DNA of 64,000 nt from Ascaphus truei. Its lineage: Eukaryota > Chordata > Amphibia > Anura > Ascaphidae. The stretch's first letter is position 1; every line of letters starts with the position of its first letter. The translations under genes were made by a program, and so were the position numbers. The stretch covers positions 40,885,221-40,949,220 of the forward strand of contig CM071568.1 of assembly GCA_036426205.1 (NCBI GenBank). The letters are read 5' to 3'. The notes under the pieces were generated by a model. The model ran no database searches. It saw only the letters and a program-made list of their open reading frames with translations, and was not told the origin of the DNA. Shown here piece after piece: positions 20,182 to 33,098 of the stretch.

Positions 20182-22500
20182 TTGGCAAGCCTAGACTTCG
20201 TAAAAGCTTTGGTACCCATTACTTGGCTGCCATTGAGGATCCCCTCTGACGGTGCATGTGCCTCCAACTCTTTGCCGATCAATACTTATTTTGAACCCTA
20301 TTCAAGGGACCAGCCTTCACTCCCTTCAACCAGCATGTGTGCAGATCGCTGCTTTGCTCAGTATCGACACCGGGAGATCTGAGATTCCTCATTCTGCATA
20401 AGCTCTCCCCCGCGTGCTCTGTCAGGGCCTTTTAAAGACTCCATTCACTGTTAGTCCCTCGTCTCTCAAGTCCAATGTCATTGGCTGATGCCGTGTACAT
20501 CATGAGTCCAATGCTGAGCGTACATTGGAGAGGAGTCTGGCCGGGGATAGTGTGTGAGTGTTGCATTCCTTTTACAAGCGGTTACATCATCCTCTGCTAA
20601 AGAAGTTGATAACCCCATCAAATCTTGTCACGAACATCGCTGTCACAACACACTAAACTAATAAATACCTCCTCTTTAAGTACATAATTTCATAGGCACT
20701 AGAACATATACACATACAGTTTTCACACAGCAACACTAGTGCACCACATTGTTCCAGTACAGGTCTCTAAAAGAGCTATGAAATCACTGCCTATTAACAA
20801 TGTAATTCCAGATTGCAGGAGGGAATATGTGACCCCACCACAAAACTGGAATTTCTAAAATCCAGAAATTTATAAGATCGCGGACAGCAGGGATCAACAA
20901 TGAGGAGATCCTGTCAAATACATTTGGGACTACTGTAGGTAATAGAACAGGGTGGAGCAGTAGATATAGTTGACCTAGTAAAACATTCAACATCGTCCTG
21001 CATTGGAGATAAATAAACAAGTTGCAATGCCTGGAATTGGTTTCTAATATGGTTGAATGGATAAGACACTGGTTGAGGAATATGCAATAGAATTGTGGCC
21101 CCTAGCGTCTACTCACAGCGGGGAAGGTGACCAGTGGACCTACAGTCTAACGGGACTAGTCCTTTTTAGATTATTTTGCTACATTACTGATGATCTGGCC
21201 TTTTTGATGGCCCATGGTTTTTTTGTAGTTGACAAAAAGATTTGTAACAGAGTTTACACTCCAGGAGAAATAAACAAAATAAATAATGATTAGGAAGATA
21301 AGATGGAGTGTGGCAACTAATGGCAAAATGTGTAAAAGCATACACAAAAACCCAAAGACAGAATACGGGATTAATGGCACTATAATGTCAACCACTACAG
21401 AGGAAAGGGAGTCATTATTTCCGCTGACTTAGTAGGCAATGTAATGTAGCAATGGGGAAAACAGTATAATGGGTTGTATAGAGAAAGGTATTAGCTGCTG
21501 TAACCTTCACATTTTTCAAGGTTTTCAACAAAATACACGAGAGAAGCATAGTTCAGAGAAAGAAAGATGCTGGAAAAGGGTTGTGCTCTGAAACTGGAGG
21601 GTGGAAGCCCGGGGGAAATGTGAGGAAGTATTTCTGCACTGAAATGATAGTGGATTCATGGAATACTTTTCCAACAGAGGTGATAGAGACTAATACAGAA
21701 ATTGATTAGAAATGCTTGGGATAGTCTGCATATTCAAGAAACCAAAGGGTCTAATAGGGTCGGGGATTGCATGACAGATAGCAAAATAAAGTGTGATGAA
21801 AACAATGACAATAGCGCTCAAACAAACCCAAAATATAATAATAACCACTATTGTGAAAGTGACAACGTGATAAATACAATTAATAAAATCAGTGATAATA
21901 CACGTGTCTCCTGAGAGAGCGGAGGTGACCGAGTACCCCGAGGAATCGTGAGTCCAAGGGACATCCGTCAACCGCTACCTCCTATGAGTGCCCACATCGA
22001 CCGTATGAGGTGTAAGCCTTTAATCATGTTTTGATATTATAATTGTTTTACCTCTACACTATATGGTCTCTCTTTTTTCTCCTTTGGAGGTTGTGATTGG
22101 TGGCTGCTGTATACACATAGGGCGCATCCACCCCTTAAGTTGGATGAATGTCTGATTTGATTACTTAAAATGTGAGTAGTCATTTTGGATGAATTTCACC
22201 TTTTTTTCACTGTTTAAACATTTTTGCACTATGATATGTTTTTTCATTCTATGACTTCGAGACGAACTCCCCTGACACTTTGAAAGATATCAAAATAGAC
22301 AGACTACAGTAGGTGGACCACGTGGATCATATATGCCATCAATTTTTATGTTTTTATTGTATGTTTATGAGCGTAACTACAGTATGTGTGTTTGTATTTA
22401 TTAGTGTATGCAATCATGTATGCTCGAGTAAATGCATTAACGAACAAGTGTATGTTCAATGCTTTAGAGTCTTATCAGAGCTGTCAACAGGGTGGGACAG
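20182..22500. other. No recognised gene
   Basis: Contains a promoter-like stretch with TTTTAAAG and several CCAAT-type sequences near 20430-20530, possibly an LTR remnant, and otherwise AT-rich sequence. Small open frames here show no familiar motifs. Confidence 0.5.
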
Positions 22501-23044
22501 CCGGTGATGGCGTCCCGGGCCCCCTGCGCGGCCAGGCCCTTTATATATAAAATGTAAAAAAAGTTTTTAAAAAATGGCGTCGACCCCTGCGTGCGCATGC
22601 GCAGAGTCGAGGACCCAGCGCGCATTCGCGGGGACAGCAGGGTGTCCGGCCTGTGCCTGTGGGCCTGTTCCCCCCCACTCTCTACGTGGAATGGAGGGGA
22701 AGCGCCATGGCAGACCTGTGCGCACCAACCCAGCTTCCCCCGTGCGCACCAACCCAGTTTCCCCCGCACGCACCAAACCAGCTCCCCTGTGCACGCCAAC
22801 CCAACTTCCACCGCGTGCCTGCCTCCAGCCGAGGAATCCGCAGTCTTGCCATCCCCCCAGCCGCCCACCTCCCGTGCCCCCCCAGCCTCCCACCTCCTGC
22901 ACCCCCCCCAGCCACCCACATCCTGCGCCCCCCTCCCCAGCGCCCACCTCCCATGCCCGCGGCCCCCCGAGCCTACCTCAAACCCCGGGCAGAAGCCGCG
23001 GGGATATCGGGGGCAGAGGGGAAGTGTCTGGCATGGCAGGAAGT
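22500..23044. other. GC-rich block with short tandem units
   Basis: CpG-containing block with tandem 'gtgcgcaccaacccag' units (about 22716-22805) followed by C-rich 'ccacctcc' repeats. Open frames on both strands reflect composition. A 90-bp segment with 'gggatatcgggggcag' (about 22985-23075) is repeated near 23293-23384. Confidence 0.6.
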
Positions 23045-24235
23045 AGCACTCACCCGGTCAAGGTCAGTCACTCACCCACTCATTCACCCACCCACTCACT
23101 TACCCACCTACTCACTCACCCACCCAGTCACTCACTCATACACCCACCCAGTCACTCTGTCACCCACCCAGTCACTCAGTCAAGTCACCCACTACCACAC
23201 CCAGTCACCCTGTCACCCACCCACCCAGTCACTCAGTCACACCCCCCCCCCCAGCGCACCCCGAGCCTACCTCCCACCCCGAGCCTACCTCCCACCCCGG
23301 ACAGGAGCCGCAGGGATATCGGGGGCAGGGGGAAACATCTGGTTTGGCAGGAAGCAGCACCCACCCAGTCAAGGTCAGTCACTCATCCACTCACCCACCT
23401 AGTCACCCACCTAGTCACCCACCCACTCACTCACCCATCCAGTCACTCACCCAAGTAACTCACCCACCCAGTCACTCACCCACCCAGTCACTTACTTACT
23501 CACTCATCCACCCACCAAGTCACTCAAGTGACCCACCTACCCAGTCACTCACCCACCCAGTCACTCACTCAAGTCACTCACCCACCCAGTCACTCACCCA
23601 GTCACTCAGTTACCCACCCACCCAGTCACTCAGTCACCCAACTAGTCACTCAGTCACCCACCCACCCAGTCACCAAGTATCCGGCCGCTCCTCCTTCTCT
23701 TACCATGCACCCCAAAACTGGAACAACCTACCGGAGACTCTCACATCCACCACCTGTTTAAGTTCTTTCAAAACTAAGGCTGTCTCACATGTTAATCTGG
23801 TCTGTAACTGTTACATAAGTCTATTATATACATCTTCTCTAACTGTGCATGCAATGTATTGTATATAATGTATACCCTGTTCATTTATGTAACTGTATTT
23901 GTAACCATGTATTATTTGTCATATTAACTATGTCCAGGACATACTTGAAAACGAGAGGTAACTCTCAATGGTAAAACATTTTATAAATAAATAAATAACC
24001 CACACACCCAGTCACCCACCCAGTCACCCACCCAGTCACTCAGTCACCCACTACATACCCACCCACCCACTCACCCAGTCACTCACCCACTCAGTCAGTC
24101 ACTCAGTCACCCACTCACTCACCCACCCAGTCACTCAGTCACCCACCCACCCAGTCACTCAGTCACCCAATCACTCACCCACCCAGTCACTCAGTCACCC
24201 ACCCACCCAGTCACTCAGTCACCCACCCACCTAGG
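23045..24235. repeat. 'cacccacccagtcact' minisatellite split by a LINE tail
   Basis: Tandem CACCCACCCAGTCACT and CAGTCACTCA units at 23045-23670 and again 24000-24235, interrupted by an unrelated LINE 3' fragment at 23675-23998. Open frames rich in His/Pro/Ser/Thr are artefacts of the repeat. Confidence 0.9.
23675..23998 (+). mobile_element. LINE 3' end fragment (L2/CR1-like)
   Basis: Encodes SGRSSFSYHAPQNWNNLPETL and LSSFKTKAVSH, the typical last residues of an L2/CR1-type ORF, followed by an untranslated tail ending in (ATAA)n near 23985-23998. The final 130 bp is repeated in reverse at 57628-57782. Confidence 0.7.
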
Positions 24236-25667
24236 CAGGCAGTCATCTGTCTTTTGTTGAAAATATAAAAATAAACAGATTTTTTTCCGTAGTACAATAA
24301 GGAGAAAACAGTTAAGTAAAAGTTGCACGCTAAAAAATATTTTTTCGTGGTAGGTGCGCTATGGGTTTCAGGGGGCGGGGGTGGCCTGCTCCTTTCGTTT
24401 GTCCTGGGCCCCATGATTTCTGTTGGCGGCCCTGAGTCTTATTATAACTATTGTGTGGATTATGGTCCTATAGTGGGCTTTGCCCTCCAGTATAACTAAA
24501 ATATATTTATATGTTCAAACAATGTTTTTTGTCTGTTTTGGAGAAACAGCTAGATATGAATCTGTACTATTGTTTTCATGCCGTTAGTGGAAGCTTATTA
24601 GATGCAATTTAATGTCTGCCTAATTAAGCAATATGGCACGCAGTGCAATATACTGTCCATCCGGTGGCACATGGTCCATATTGTTGGGATAAGTTCCAGT
24701 TAAGAGACATTTCTCTAGAATTAGAATTTTTATTTATTTCAATACATGTCTTCCAGTGTTTTATTTAGAGCCACCACAACTTAAATAATATACAGTTACA
24801 ACGTTTTTAAATGCAACTACAAAAGAGAATTCCACATTGATAAATGTATAAATTGCCATGAACCATTTTTATGCACCATAACATACCTATTTATTATATT
24901 ATCTGTAAATTCTGTCATCAGGAATTCCACAAATGCTGCAAGCACAATATTAATTACCATTGCCATCTGTGCTAAACAATAGGAAAAACAATATTTTAAT
25001 CCAGAGACTTCAATCATGTCAATTATCTTTGGCATTATGCACTGTGTTTGTTTATAGAGTTTACTACAATTTACCATTCAATAATTAATTTGCAAACAAA
25101 TATGTATTTAACATGTAACAAGACATTAGATTTAAATAAAGGTAAGTGTCAGAAAAAAATATTAATATTTGATGCACATTTTCTTCTAGAATCTTGATGG
25201 GAAAATTATTTTCATATTGAAAGCAAAATTATCTTTTATCCTCCCAACAAGCTGAAAAATAGGTTGAAATAATCTAGCTAGATCAGTGTTGATCTAAATA
25301 AATATTAAAAATGTGAAATGAATTTAATACTGATGTTAAAGGACCTAGTTTTTTTATATTAATTAAGTGTTAATAAACTGTTAATAAAAAAAAGTGTTAA
25401 TACATAACTGTGAGCAAAAAATATACAGTATTAGGTATTTACAGTATTGTAAATAGAGCAGGAACTTCAGTACTCAGACTATCCCCGATATATATATATA
25501 TATATACATACATATGTAGTAAATGGAAAAGAACATATAGTGCAACACTAAAAAGTATATCAAAATTGGGTGGAAAAATATAGTGATATCACTCAAATGC
25601 TGGTGGATTTAATCAAGCGATTGGGTCTGGAAGAATTCAAATTCTTTTGTGCATGTATCAGTCCTTC
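24236..25667. other. AT-rich sequence, no recognised gene
   Basis: No coding frame of note. A TA microsatellite lies at about 25491-25505. Confidence 0.5.
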
Positions 25668-25671
25668 CAAG

Positions 25672-27447
25672 TGTAACGGGTATTCTCCCCCCCACCCCCC
25701 ATCGCAGATATAGTGTGGGGTGCAAGGGAACATACAAGGTTACCATAGGTGTGGTGCATTACCTGTTGGCTCGCAGGAGGGCTGAGCTTCCACCACGGGG
25801 AACCTGGGGCAATTATACTAGGGGTACTCACTTACAACAATGCAGCGCCTCCACCTGCGATGGCTCCCACCAGAGGGGGAGTGGTTCCTCGCAGGACAAT
25901 CAATAATACCATACACAGTGATTTATATATTAACTAATACCATTTACTGGGAACAGCATATAACACATCATGACAGGTATCACATAACATATCAGAACAG
26001 GTGTCCCTCTCTCTAGAGGAGACACTTACTGCGACGTCCAGCAGTACGCTTCCCCAACACCAGGTGATCCCACCCAGTGTCCAAAGAACCCCACCCAATG
26101 TCCCGCACTCTTGCAGAGAGAGTCAATGGGTAACTGCGCAGTCACTATTAAACTAAGGGCCCGTTGGTGCACTTGTGTATTAGATAGTACCAGCCGAGCA
26201 CTCCCATGCTCAGATCTCCAACTGGCTTCACAAAGGATCCGTCGTGTGATTGTTCCGTCTGATCCTACACCGGACTCCTTTGTACGCGGACCGCCAGGGG
26301 CGATCCGAACCTGGAAACAGTCTCTGCGGACCCCAACTTGGATCCGAACCTCGTAGCAGGAACCGCAGCGTCCACTGTGTCCCTGTCTAATCTACCCTAC
26401 CGTGACAGGATCCCTAACATAGGACCTGTCCCTACAGCACTAAGTGTCACGCGCTATACTATAGGCCGTTCCTACAGCAGAGCAACCTGAAATGGCTTTG
26501 GGGGAAACTCCTAGGGGCATATAGGGGTTAATGACCTGCCCCACTCCCCTAACTCTTCCCAGCCCTGACTGTTACTAAACTAATCCCAACGCCTGCAGCA
26601 ACAAGCTGTGGCCCACTGGATGTGTGCAGCCAACGTGCTACACAACAAGGTGCCTGCCTGTCAGACCTCACAGCACTGACCGCCATGACTCTGACAAGGC
26701 AGCACTACACTAAGGGCAGCGTCCCTATCTTGGGCCTCCCTCAGCACTTACCCACTAATCTAGTGGGGAGTTGGGGCCTACCTGGGGTGTGGGTACCTAT
26801 ATGGGTGCAGGAGCTGCACTCGCTCCCCGCACCCTTCCTTCCCTCACAGCTCCCTGACTCCAACTCACTTACTGATAACTATCAACGCATGCAGCAACAC
26901 CCTGCAACTTAACACTAAGTCCGCTGCAGCCTTTCTTCCCTTCTGTTCCCCAGCTCCCACTAATGCAAGTGACAGGGTCCCTAACCTGAGGGCTGTCCCT
27001 GGCAACACTCACTTTACTGGGGAGCTGAGCTATCTCGGGCCCTGGGGGTACTGGCCTAGTACAGGGAGTCCCTGACTCCTGTACCCTACCTCCTTCCCTG
27101 GGCTGCTCCGGTCTCTGACTGACTAGCGTGCTCCAACTGACAAAAACCCTGTCTGCACACAACATTGTTGCAACTCTGCAGCATGAGAATCTGCCAGCTC
27201 TATTGGCTTCAATGCTGCCTGTGACAAGGGTGAAAGTGCAGTCCCCAAAGGCTGCTGGGAATTGTAGTCCTTGGCAAAGCTCTTTTCTATGGGGACCGCG
27301 TGCGCGATCTTTACTGCGCATGGGCGAAGCTCGCGCCAAAACCAAGAGGTGCCCGCCGAGAGAAGTCGCCGTCCCCTTCCCCCACTGCCAGAGGGGTAAG
27401 GCAGGGGGCAAAGGAAAATCAGGGGAACCGGGGGTGACCCCCTTACA
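25672..27447 (-). mobile_element. Family A solo LTR, 1.78 kb, with 4-bp target duplication
   Basis: On the minus strand it starts TGTAAGGGGG and ends CCCGTTACA. CAAG flanks both sides (25668-25671 and 27448-27451). It shares 'gcagcgcctccacct' (25841) and the 'gggaattgtagtcc' segment (near 27255) with copies at 40418, 41724 and 52222, and in plus orientation with 34972. The CpG-rich interior and terminal dinucleotides fit a retrotransposon LTR. No internal region remains, so it is a recombined solo LTR. Confidence 0.75.
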
Positions 27448-27451
27448 CAAG

Positions 27452-28440
27452 TTTTCTCCAATGTACAGTATAGAAGTGGAAACAAAAAGAGAGACTATAG
27501 TGCAACAATGCTGTTATGTTTAAAATAAGTATCAGGTAAAGACAACCAACTCACACATTAGCTGGTTTGAAATAGGATATCAGACCAGCTAATATCTGTG
27601 GAGAGATGCCGGAGCTGTTGCTCAAAGTCATATGTCGAAACCTCCAGTGCTCAGCTGGCACATCGAATCTGGAGGATATCACAGTGGGAGGACCGGCTGG
27701 TATCGGTGTGTTTGTCTGATCTATCCTGGGGACTGCTGACTTCACGTGTCACTGTCTCTGTAATCCTACGCGTTTCACTCGCTTGGGGCTTTCTCAGGAA
27801 TTATGGAATGTCCAGTCTTCATCCTGATTTAAATAGTCTCTAATATCATGAAGTCATGATGCAATCCATTCTATAAATTTGTATGGTGGCACATAAACCT
27901 AACTTTGAAACACATTTATTATAAATACATATAAATTACAAGAATTAGTATACATATATTTCATTTGAAAAATAATAACTATATATGTAAAAGTGGAATA
28001 ATAGTTTAAAATCTTTCTAGTGGACACTATTTATCAACTAAAATTATTTTAATTGCATGTGTGTTTGTCCGATTGTTTTGCTCTGTTCTATGCTACTGTA
28101 TGTACTGTAAATAAAATGCAAAATTAGATAAATGGACAAGTCCAAAAGTACTGTAAAGTCCAAACAAGTAGTTGAAATAAAAGTCTAAATAAATGGTGTT
28201 AGTGGCGATTCCTCACAAAAAGGTCCATCAGTAATGTTAGATGTTAATGGGTTAATCCAAGGAGGTGGTGAAGAGATCCCAACACTAAGGCAAACTGCAG
28301 CTGCTCAGACAGACCTGATCTCAAAATACAGTAGAACCTTAAAAAGAATAAAGAGAACCATGCGTGGCTCCATAGTGTGAATCTTTCACTTAGAACATGC
28401 AGCTTCATAGTGTGAATATTTAGTGTGAACATGGCTTCAT
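27452..28440. other. Mixed repeats, no gene
   Basis: Flank of the solo LTR, with a Penelope-like or related repeat around the hammerhead-like motif at 27763-27800, then AT-rich sequence. Confidence 0.45.
27763..27800 (-). ncRNA. Hammerhead-ribozyme-like repeat motif
   Basis: Minus strand reads CTGAGAA, a short stem region, then GTGAAACGCGTAGG. The layout matches the other 'CTGA...GAAACGCGT' loci but the first core is imperfect. Confidence 0.35.
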
Positions 28441-28479
28441 ACTGTAAAGGGGGTGGAGCTGTAAGATGGGGTGCTGCTA

Positions 28480-28975
28480 TCCGTACAGATGTAACATGTA
28501 GCTCACCACAAACGATGCGCGACCACGGGGCTGAGGTAGGGATTGGTATAGAACGCCGACCACAACTTCGAGGGCGCGTCTAGGGTGTAGGATGGTCTTG
28601 CAAGCCGGGTCGGGATTATAGAAGAAAGCGTAAACGTGGTACTTGCCGGGTCTAGGAGTGGAGAGTAGCGGATCATTGGGGTACGTAGCCGGGGCCAGGA
28701 TTGGAGAGAGTAGAGTTGTCGTAAAGTCAAAGCCAGGGTCAGCGCAGGAGAAAGCAGAATCGGTGTATACCAAAGACAGGGTCAGTACAGGAGAGTATCA
28801 CAGAGTCCAAGGTCCAAGGCAGAGTCAGGCAGCAAGAGTAAAAGGCAGGCAAGACAGGGTACAGGATTGCAGCGAGATGCAGCGTCACAAACCAAGGTTA
28901 TGCTCGGCAATGAAAGGAAGTTCAGACAGGGTATATAAAGGACCAATGGGAGGCATCCAGGAAGTAGTGTGTGAA
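28480..28975. mobile_element. LTR-like sequence, unclassified
   Basis: A 'gccgggtcgggattatagaag' and 'agggtcagtacagg' style sequence with TATATAAAG near 28931 resembles in composition and layout the gypsy LTR at 43567-44216. No boundaries were found and the call rests on resemblance. Confidence 0.3.
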
Positions 28976-29099
28976 TCATGCATAACTTACAGTAAGTGCG
29001 GCCTTCTGAGGCACCCTACTGATGCATCGCCGGGCTGTCAGCAGAAGTCCAGACTTAACAAAGACAGTGACAGAACACTGAACTTACTTTAGGAGTTAT

Positions 29100-31063
29100 T
29101 ATAAACAGTTTGCCCAGCAGATGTCCGAAACAGAGGTAGGCATTCTGCCGCCAGAAAGGGGGCTTGGTCAGGTATGCTAAGCAGCTCAGGTATGATGTTA
29201 GCGCATGACCCTTGGCATACCATGAGGCCCCCTGCCAGCTGCAGGAACTGTGGGCAACTCTGCCATAGTGTCGAGATTTGGTTCCCACACCAAGATTGGC
29301 TGCACACAGTACAGATAGGCTTGAATGGTTTTAAAAGCCTGTGCAGTCAGTGGGGACAGGAGATTCATCTAAGAAACATTGTGCGGTACAAAGACAATTC
29401 CATCGTAACGAAGGATTGTACCCCGCTTCAGGAGTTCGTTAGAGCTAAGGATTTGCGATCGAATCCTGCAAGGACAGAACGAAAAGTTTACTTTCGGCGG
29501 AGAAACAGGGGTTGCATGAAGTGCCCCTAGCCAAGGACTGTCTCACTGCTCTTTTTGTGCACCAACCCCGCTCCCGGGAATTGGTGGCTGTAGACTTTAT
29601 TTTTGTTAAGTTCGTTCCGTGGACATTTTATTTCGGTTTGCCCCATTCCAGTAAGTGTTTTTTTGTGTTATTTTGTATATCAAGCTCTGTGTGTTTCTCG
29701 TGTAAATAAATCACAATTTATTTTTTGTGTTAAAAGCATTGGTCTCCCGTGACAGGGGCAAGATCTGAATTTGTTATAAAATGCTCGGATCTGGAGGTAT
29801 CTAAAAAAGTCTGCATGGGGATGTCTTTTTCTGACTTATGGGCCTATGCTGAAAGCTCCAATAAGTCACTTCTCACCACGTTTTCGCCAAAAAAGCCTAC
29901 TGCTATTCATTAAAAGTAGGCGATAAGAGAGATTTTTGACAATTTTTTTTAGCATGTAAAAAAATTCGCCAAGCGCACGGCGAAAAGGCACTTTTCGCCA
30001 TGTTTTCAAACTCGTGCTATTCTAGTAGCCCCAAATAGCTTTTCGGGGCTATTCGCCAATCTAGAATTGAGATTTTCTCTCCAAATCGCCTCGCTAAAAA
30101 GTTAGCAAGAAGGTGGGGAGAAGCGGCGAGACGGCACTTAAAAAATAAAATGCATTTTTCCTGCATCGGATTGATGCCGGGAGACTCCAGAGCTGATATC
30201 CATTAATTTCAGCACCAAAGACCCCCGGCATGAATCAGATGCATGAAAAATGCATTTACAGGCAACTTCATTACCTTAGTGGCTAATCGCTGGTGGTCCA
30301 CGCAGGTATCTGTAGGTCCTCAGGTGGTCCCCATGGGCATCCGGGGGTCCTCGGGTTGTCCCTGTGGATGCCCGCTGGCCTGCGGTACTAATCCTGTATT
30401 TAAAACAACAATAAACATAGCCTACATTTCAATAAATATCATATAATATGGGCATGATTTACCACTATAGCAAAAAATGGTGAAGGAATAAAAAAACAGG
30501 AGCAAATAAAACACATAACAATGCCAAATAAAACACATTACATAGCCAACTAAATACATAACAAATGGCAATAAAACAATTGAATGGCACAGTGGGTACA
30601 TCATGTCCATATAATATGAGCATGAGTTAACACTGTGCCAGTCAATGGTCAACTTTTAAAAAACAGTCACAAACAATTTCCTATGCATTCCAAGCAATCA
30701 CAAAATAAAAACAAATTAAGAAGTAAACACAACAAAATTAACACCATTCAATTAATCAAATTCAAAATAAAGACCATAAAACAATTCAAACACCAAAACA
30801 AAACCATGAATAAATAAAATAAATATCCACATAAACTGCATCATTCTTAAACAAAAGTCACAAAATAATCCAACATTAAAAAGCAAACACCAATCAAAAG
30901 CCAGAAATAAACAATTTAAAACACCACCAAAAATGCCAGCATACTAAATACAAACACAAAATAAAGAGCATAATAAATAAAAAAAACAAATTACCAATCT
31001 ACATGTAAAATACATTAAAGCAAGCATTTGTCAAAACAACCATTGCTTGTCCCTGTATGTATG
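29100..31063. other. Repeat-derived and AT/A-rich sequence, no confident gene
   Basis: 29100-29330 contains CRNCGQLCHSVE in one frame, like a damaged gag zinc knuckle. 29740-30120 has small inverted repeats such as ggcgaaaaggcacttttcgcc. 30420-31000 is A-rich low complexity. Confidence 0.4.
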
Positions 31064-32096
31064 TGTAGCCAGGTCCCCTCTGGGTCCCCGGTCCTCCGGT
31101 TTCCCTCCCCTTACCTCCGCGGCCACGGGGGATGTTGCGGGAAGGTGCAGGTGGCAACGAGCTCGTCGGCGGCTCCCTCCGCAGGGCGCCACCATGTTGT
31201 GTATGCGCGTGCATGCGCGAAGGCTCGCGCAAGCGCAGAAGAGTCAGCGGTGGCCATTACACGTAGCGCCTGCGCAGTTGAGTGCCAGAAGAGTAGGGGG
31301 TCTGGTCATCTCTTGAAGCTGTCTGCCTGGATAATTACACAGCAGGCAAACTCCTAGCAAGAGAGTCTCCTCTGGTTCCTTAAGCACCAGGACTCCTCCG
31401 GTCAGCTCGTAGAATATACAGTTTGGGGACAGGGCTCTGAGGTTTCATCAGAGACCCCTGTGCACCCTCTCATTGCAATAATGATGAGCCAAATAGTGGG
31501 GAGTTCCCCGAGGTGCCACCGGGGAGCGTGGTACCCACCAATAAAGAAAGAAAAGGGGACAGAGCCTCTGAGGCGTCACCAGGGACCCCAGTGCACCCAC
31601 TCATCGATGTACTGATGAAAGGAAAAATGAGGCGTTCCCTGATGCTTTCCCCAGGGAGCATGGTTCTCATGTAATTGAAGCAGAAAAGATGCTTTATTGT
31701 GTGTGGCTCTTGAAGGGAAAAAAAAAGGGATTTACACAGGAACTGTCTAGCACTCAAATAATGGTGTTTTCCCCCTGAAAAGGAATCCGAATGGTTGCTG
31801 GACTCTAACTATTAAAATGGCGGTTCCCACCGATACCAGGGAAGCCGCATGGTGTTTTGCAAAAGTTGCATGCAGTTGCAAGCTTTTGCTGATACAGTTT
31901 GCAAGAAAACAGCGTGAACTGTCGAAACTACGCCCCCTTCCTTGCTCCTGATTGGACTATCATGTTCACCAGGGGGAGGAGCTGGGTGTGCCGGAACAAA
32001 CAGGATGTGAAGAGCCAGATTGCATGTGTACTCTAACAGCACTGACGTGTATACAGAGCTGCTTCATCCAATGCACTATGGAAGAAATTCATCAAG

Positions 32097-32371
32097 TCTA
32101 CGAGCTGACCGGAGGAGTCCTGGTGCTTAAGGAACCACAGGAGACTCTCTTGCTAGGAGTTTGCCCGCTGTGTAATTATCCAGGCAGACAGCTTTAAGAG
32201 ATGGGGAGTTGCCCAGTGTGTCGTGTGCCATTCATGCGGCCTAAACCAGAGGAGAATTTATGGCCCAATCCTGACATGAGCACAGAAGAGCTGTGGACGC
32301 TCGACACTTTGGTGCGCAAGCTGACGCGCTAGTTCAAGGATCTGCCGGCGATGTCACTCAGTACTACCTAG
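32097..32371 (+). pseudogene. Gag-like N-terminal fragment with two CxxC pairs
   Basis: In plus, a frame reads YELTGGVLVLKEPQ, then VCPLCNYPGRQL, a stop, then MGSCPVCRVPFMRP and STEELWTLDTLVRKLTR followed by further stops. Two CxxC pairs about 15 residues apart could form a zinc-binding fold if joined. The second half is duplicated at 32929-33096. The family is not recognised; position after a 5' LTR suggests a retroelement protein. Confidence 0.35.
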
Positions 32372-33098
32372 ACAATTGTGACAGAGTGATGGTGCAGAAA
32401 AAAGGCGCTAAACACTGTTTGTGCTCACTAAATACTAAAGTGTCATATAACAAATCCAATCAATTATTGTGAGAGTGATTTATACATAATAAAATATTTG
32501 TCAAATGTCGTGTGAATAAAAATAAAATATTGCAACTCCCTGCTCGAACCCTCTGGAGGGGACTGTCTTCACTGGTCCCCAGAAAGTAGAAACATTTATC
32601 TTGCAACCCAGGGGGAGCATGCGGAAAAAACAACAGAAAACAGCAATCTCAGTGCAGGTGTATCGGTATAAGTGAATAATTTCACAGAAATCTTGGCTCT
32701 TGAATGTAGCCTACTTACTAGATGTAAGTGGTGTAGGGGCAACAATTGGTATCTTTAGAAATACGGTCTCCTGTAACTAGGCTTTGATGCACTCCACTCC
32801 AGGTATTCAGTGTGATGATTAAATGTAAAGACAAAAGGACATATCCATGGTGCAGATCAATGGTATAAAGGTAGGTATTTATATACGTGATAAAAATGCG
32901 CACTTACAATAAAATAAATTTTAGTGAAGGGAGTTGCCCAGTGTGTCATGTGCCATTCATGCGGCCAACACCAGAGGAGAATTTATGGCCCAATCCTGAC
33001 ATGAGCACAGAAGAGCTGCGGACGCTCTACACTTTGGTGCGCAAGCTGACGCGCTAGTTCAAGGATCTGCCGGCGATGTCACTCAGCACTACCTAGCA

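Noticed and set aside
20784..21020. 78-codon minus-strand frame
   Set aside because: Hydrophobic but without family motifs or context; left as unassigned sequence.
22464..23868. Long open frames on both strands, up to 294 codons
   Set aside because: GC-rich tandem units and the 'cagtcact' minisatellite explain them; only the last residues, after 23675, match a LINE.
23045..24235. CRISPR-like array of short regular repeats
   Set aside because: Units are contiguous with no unique spacers and the genome is eukaryotic; it is a minisatellite.
29200..29330. CRNCGQLCHSVE as a gag zinc knuckle
   Set aside because: The last cysteine position is Trp, spacing is off and no gag or pol sequence surrounds it.
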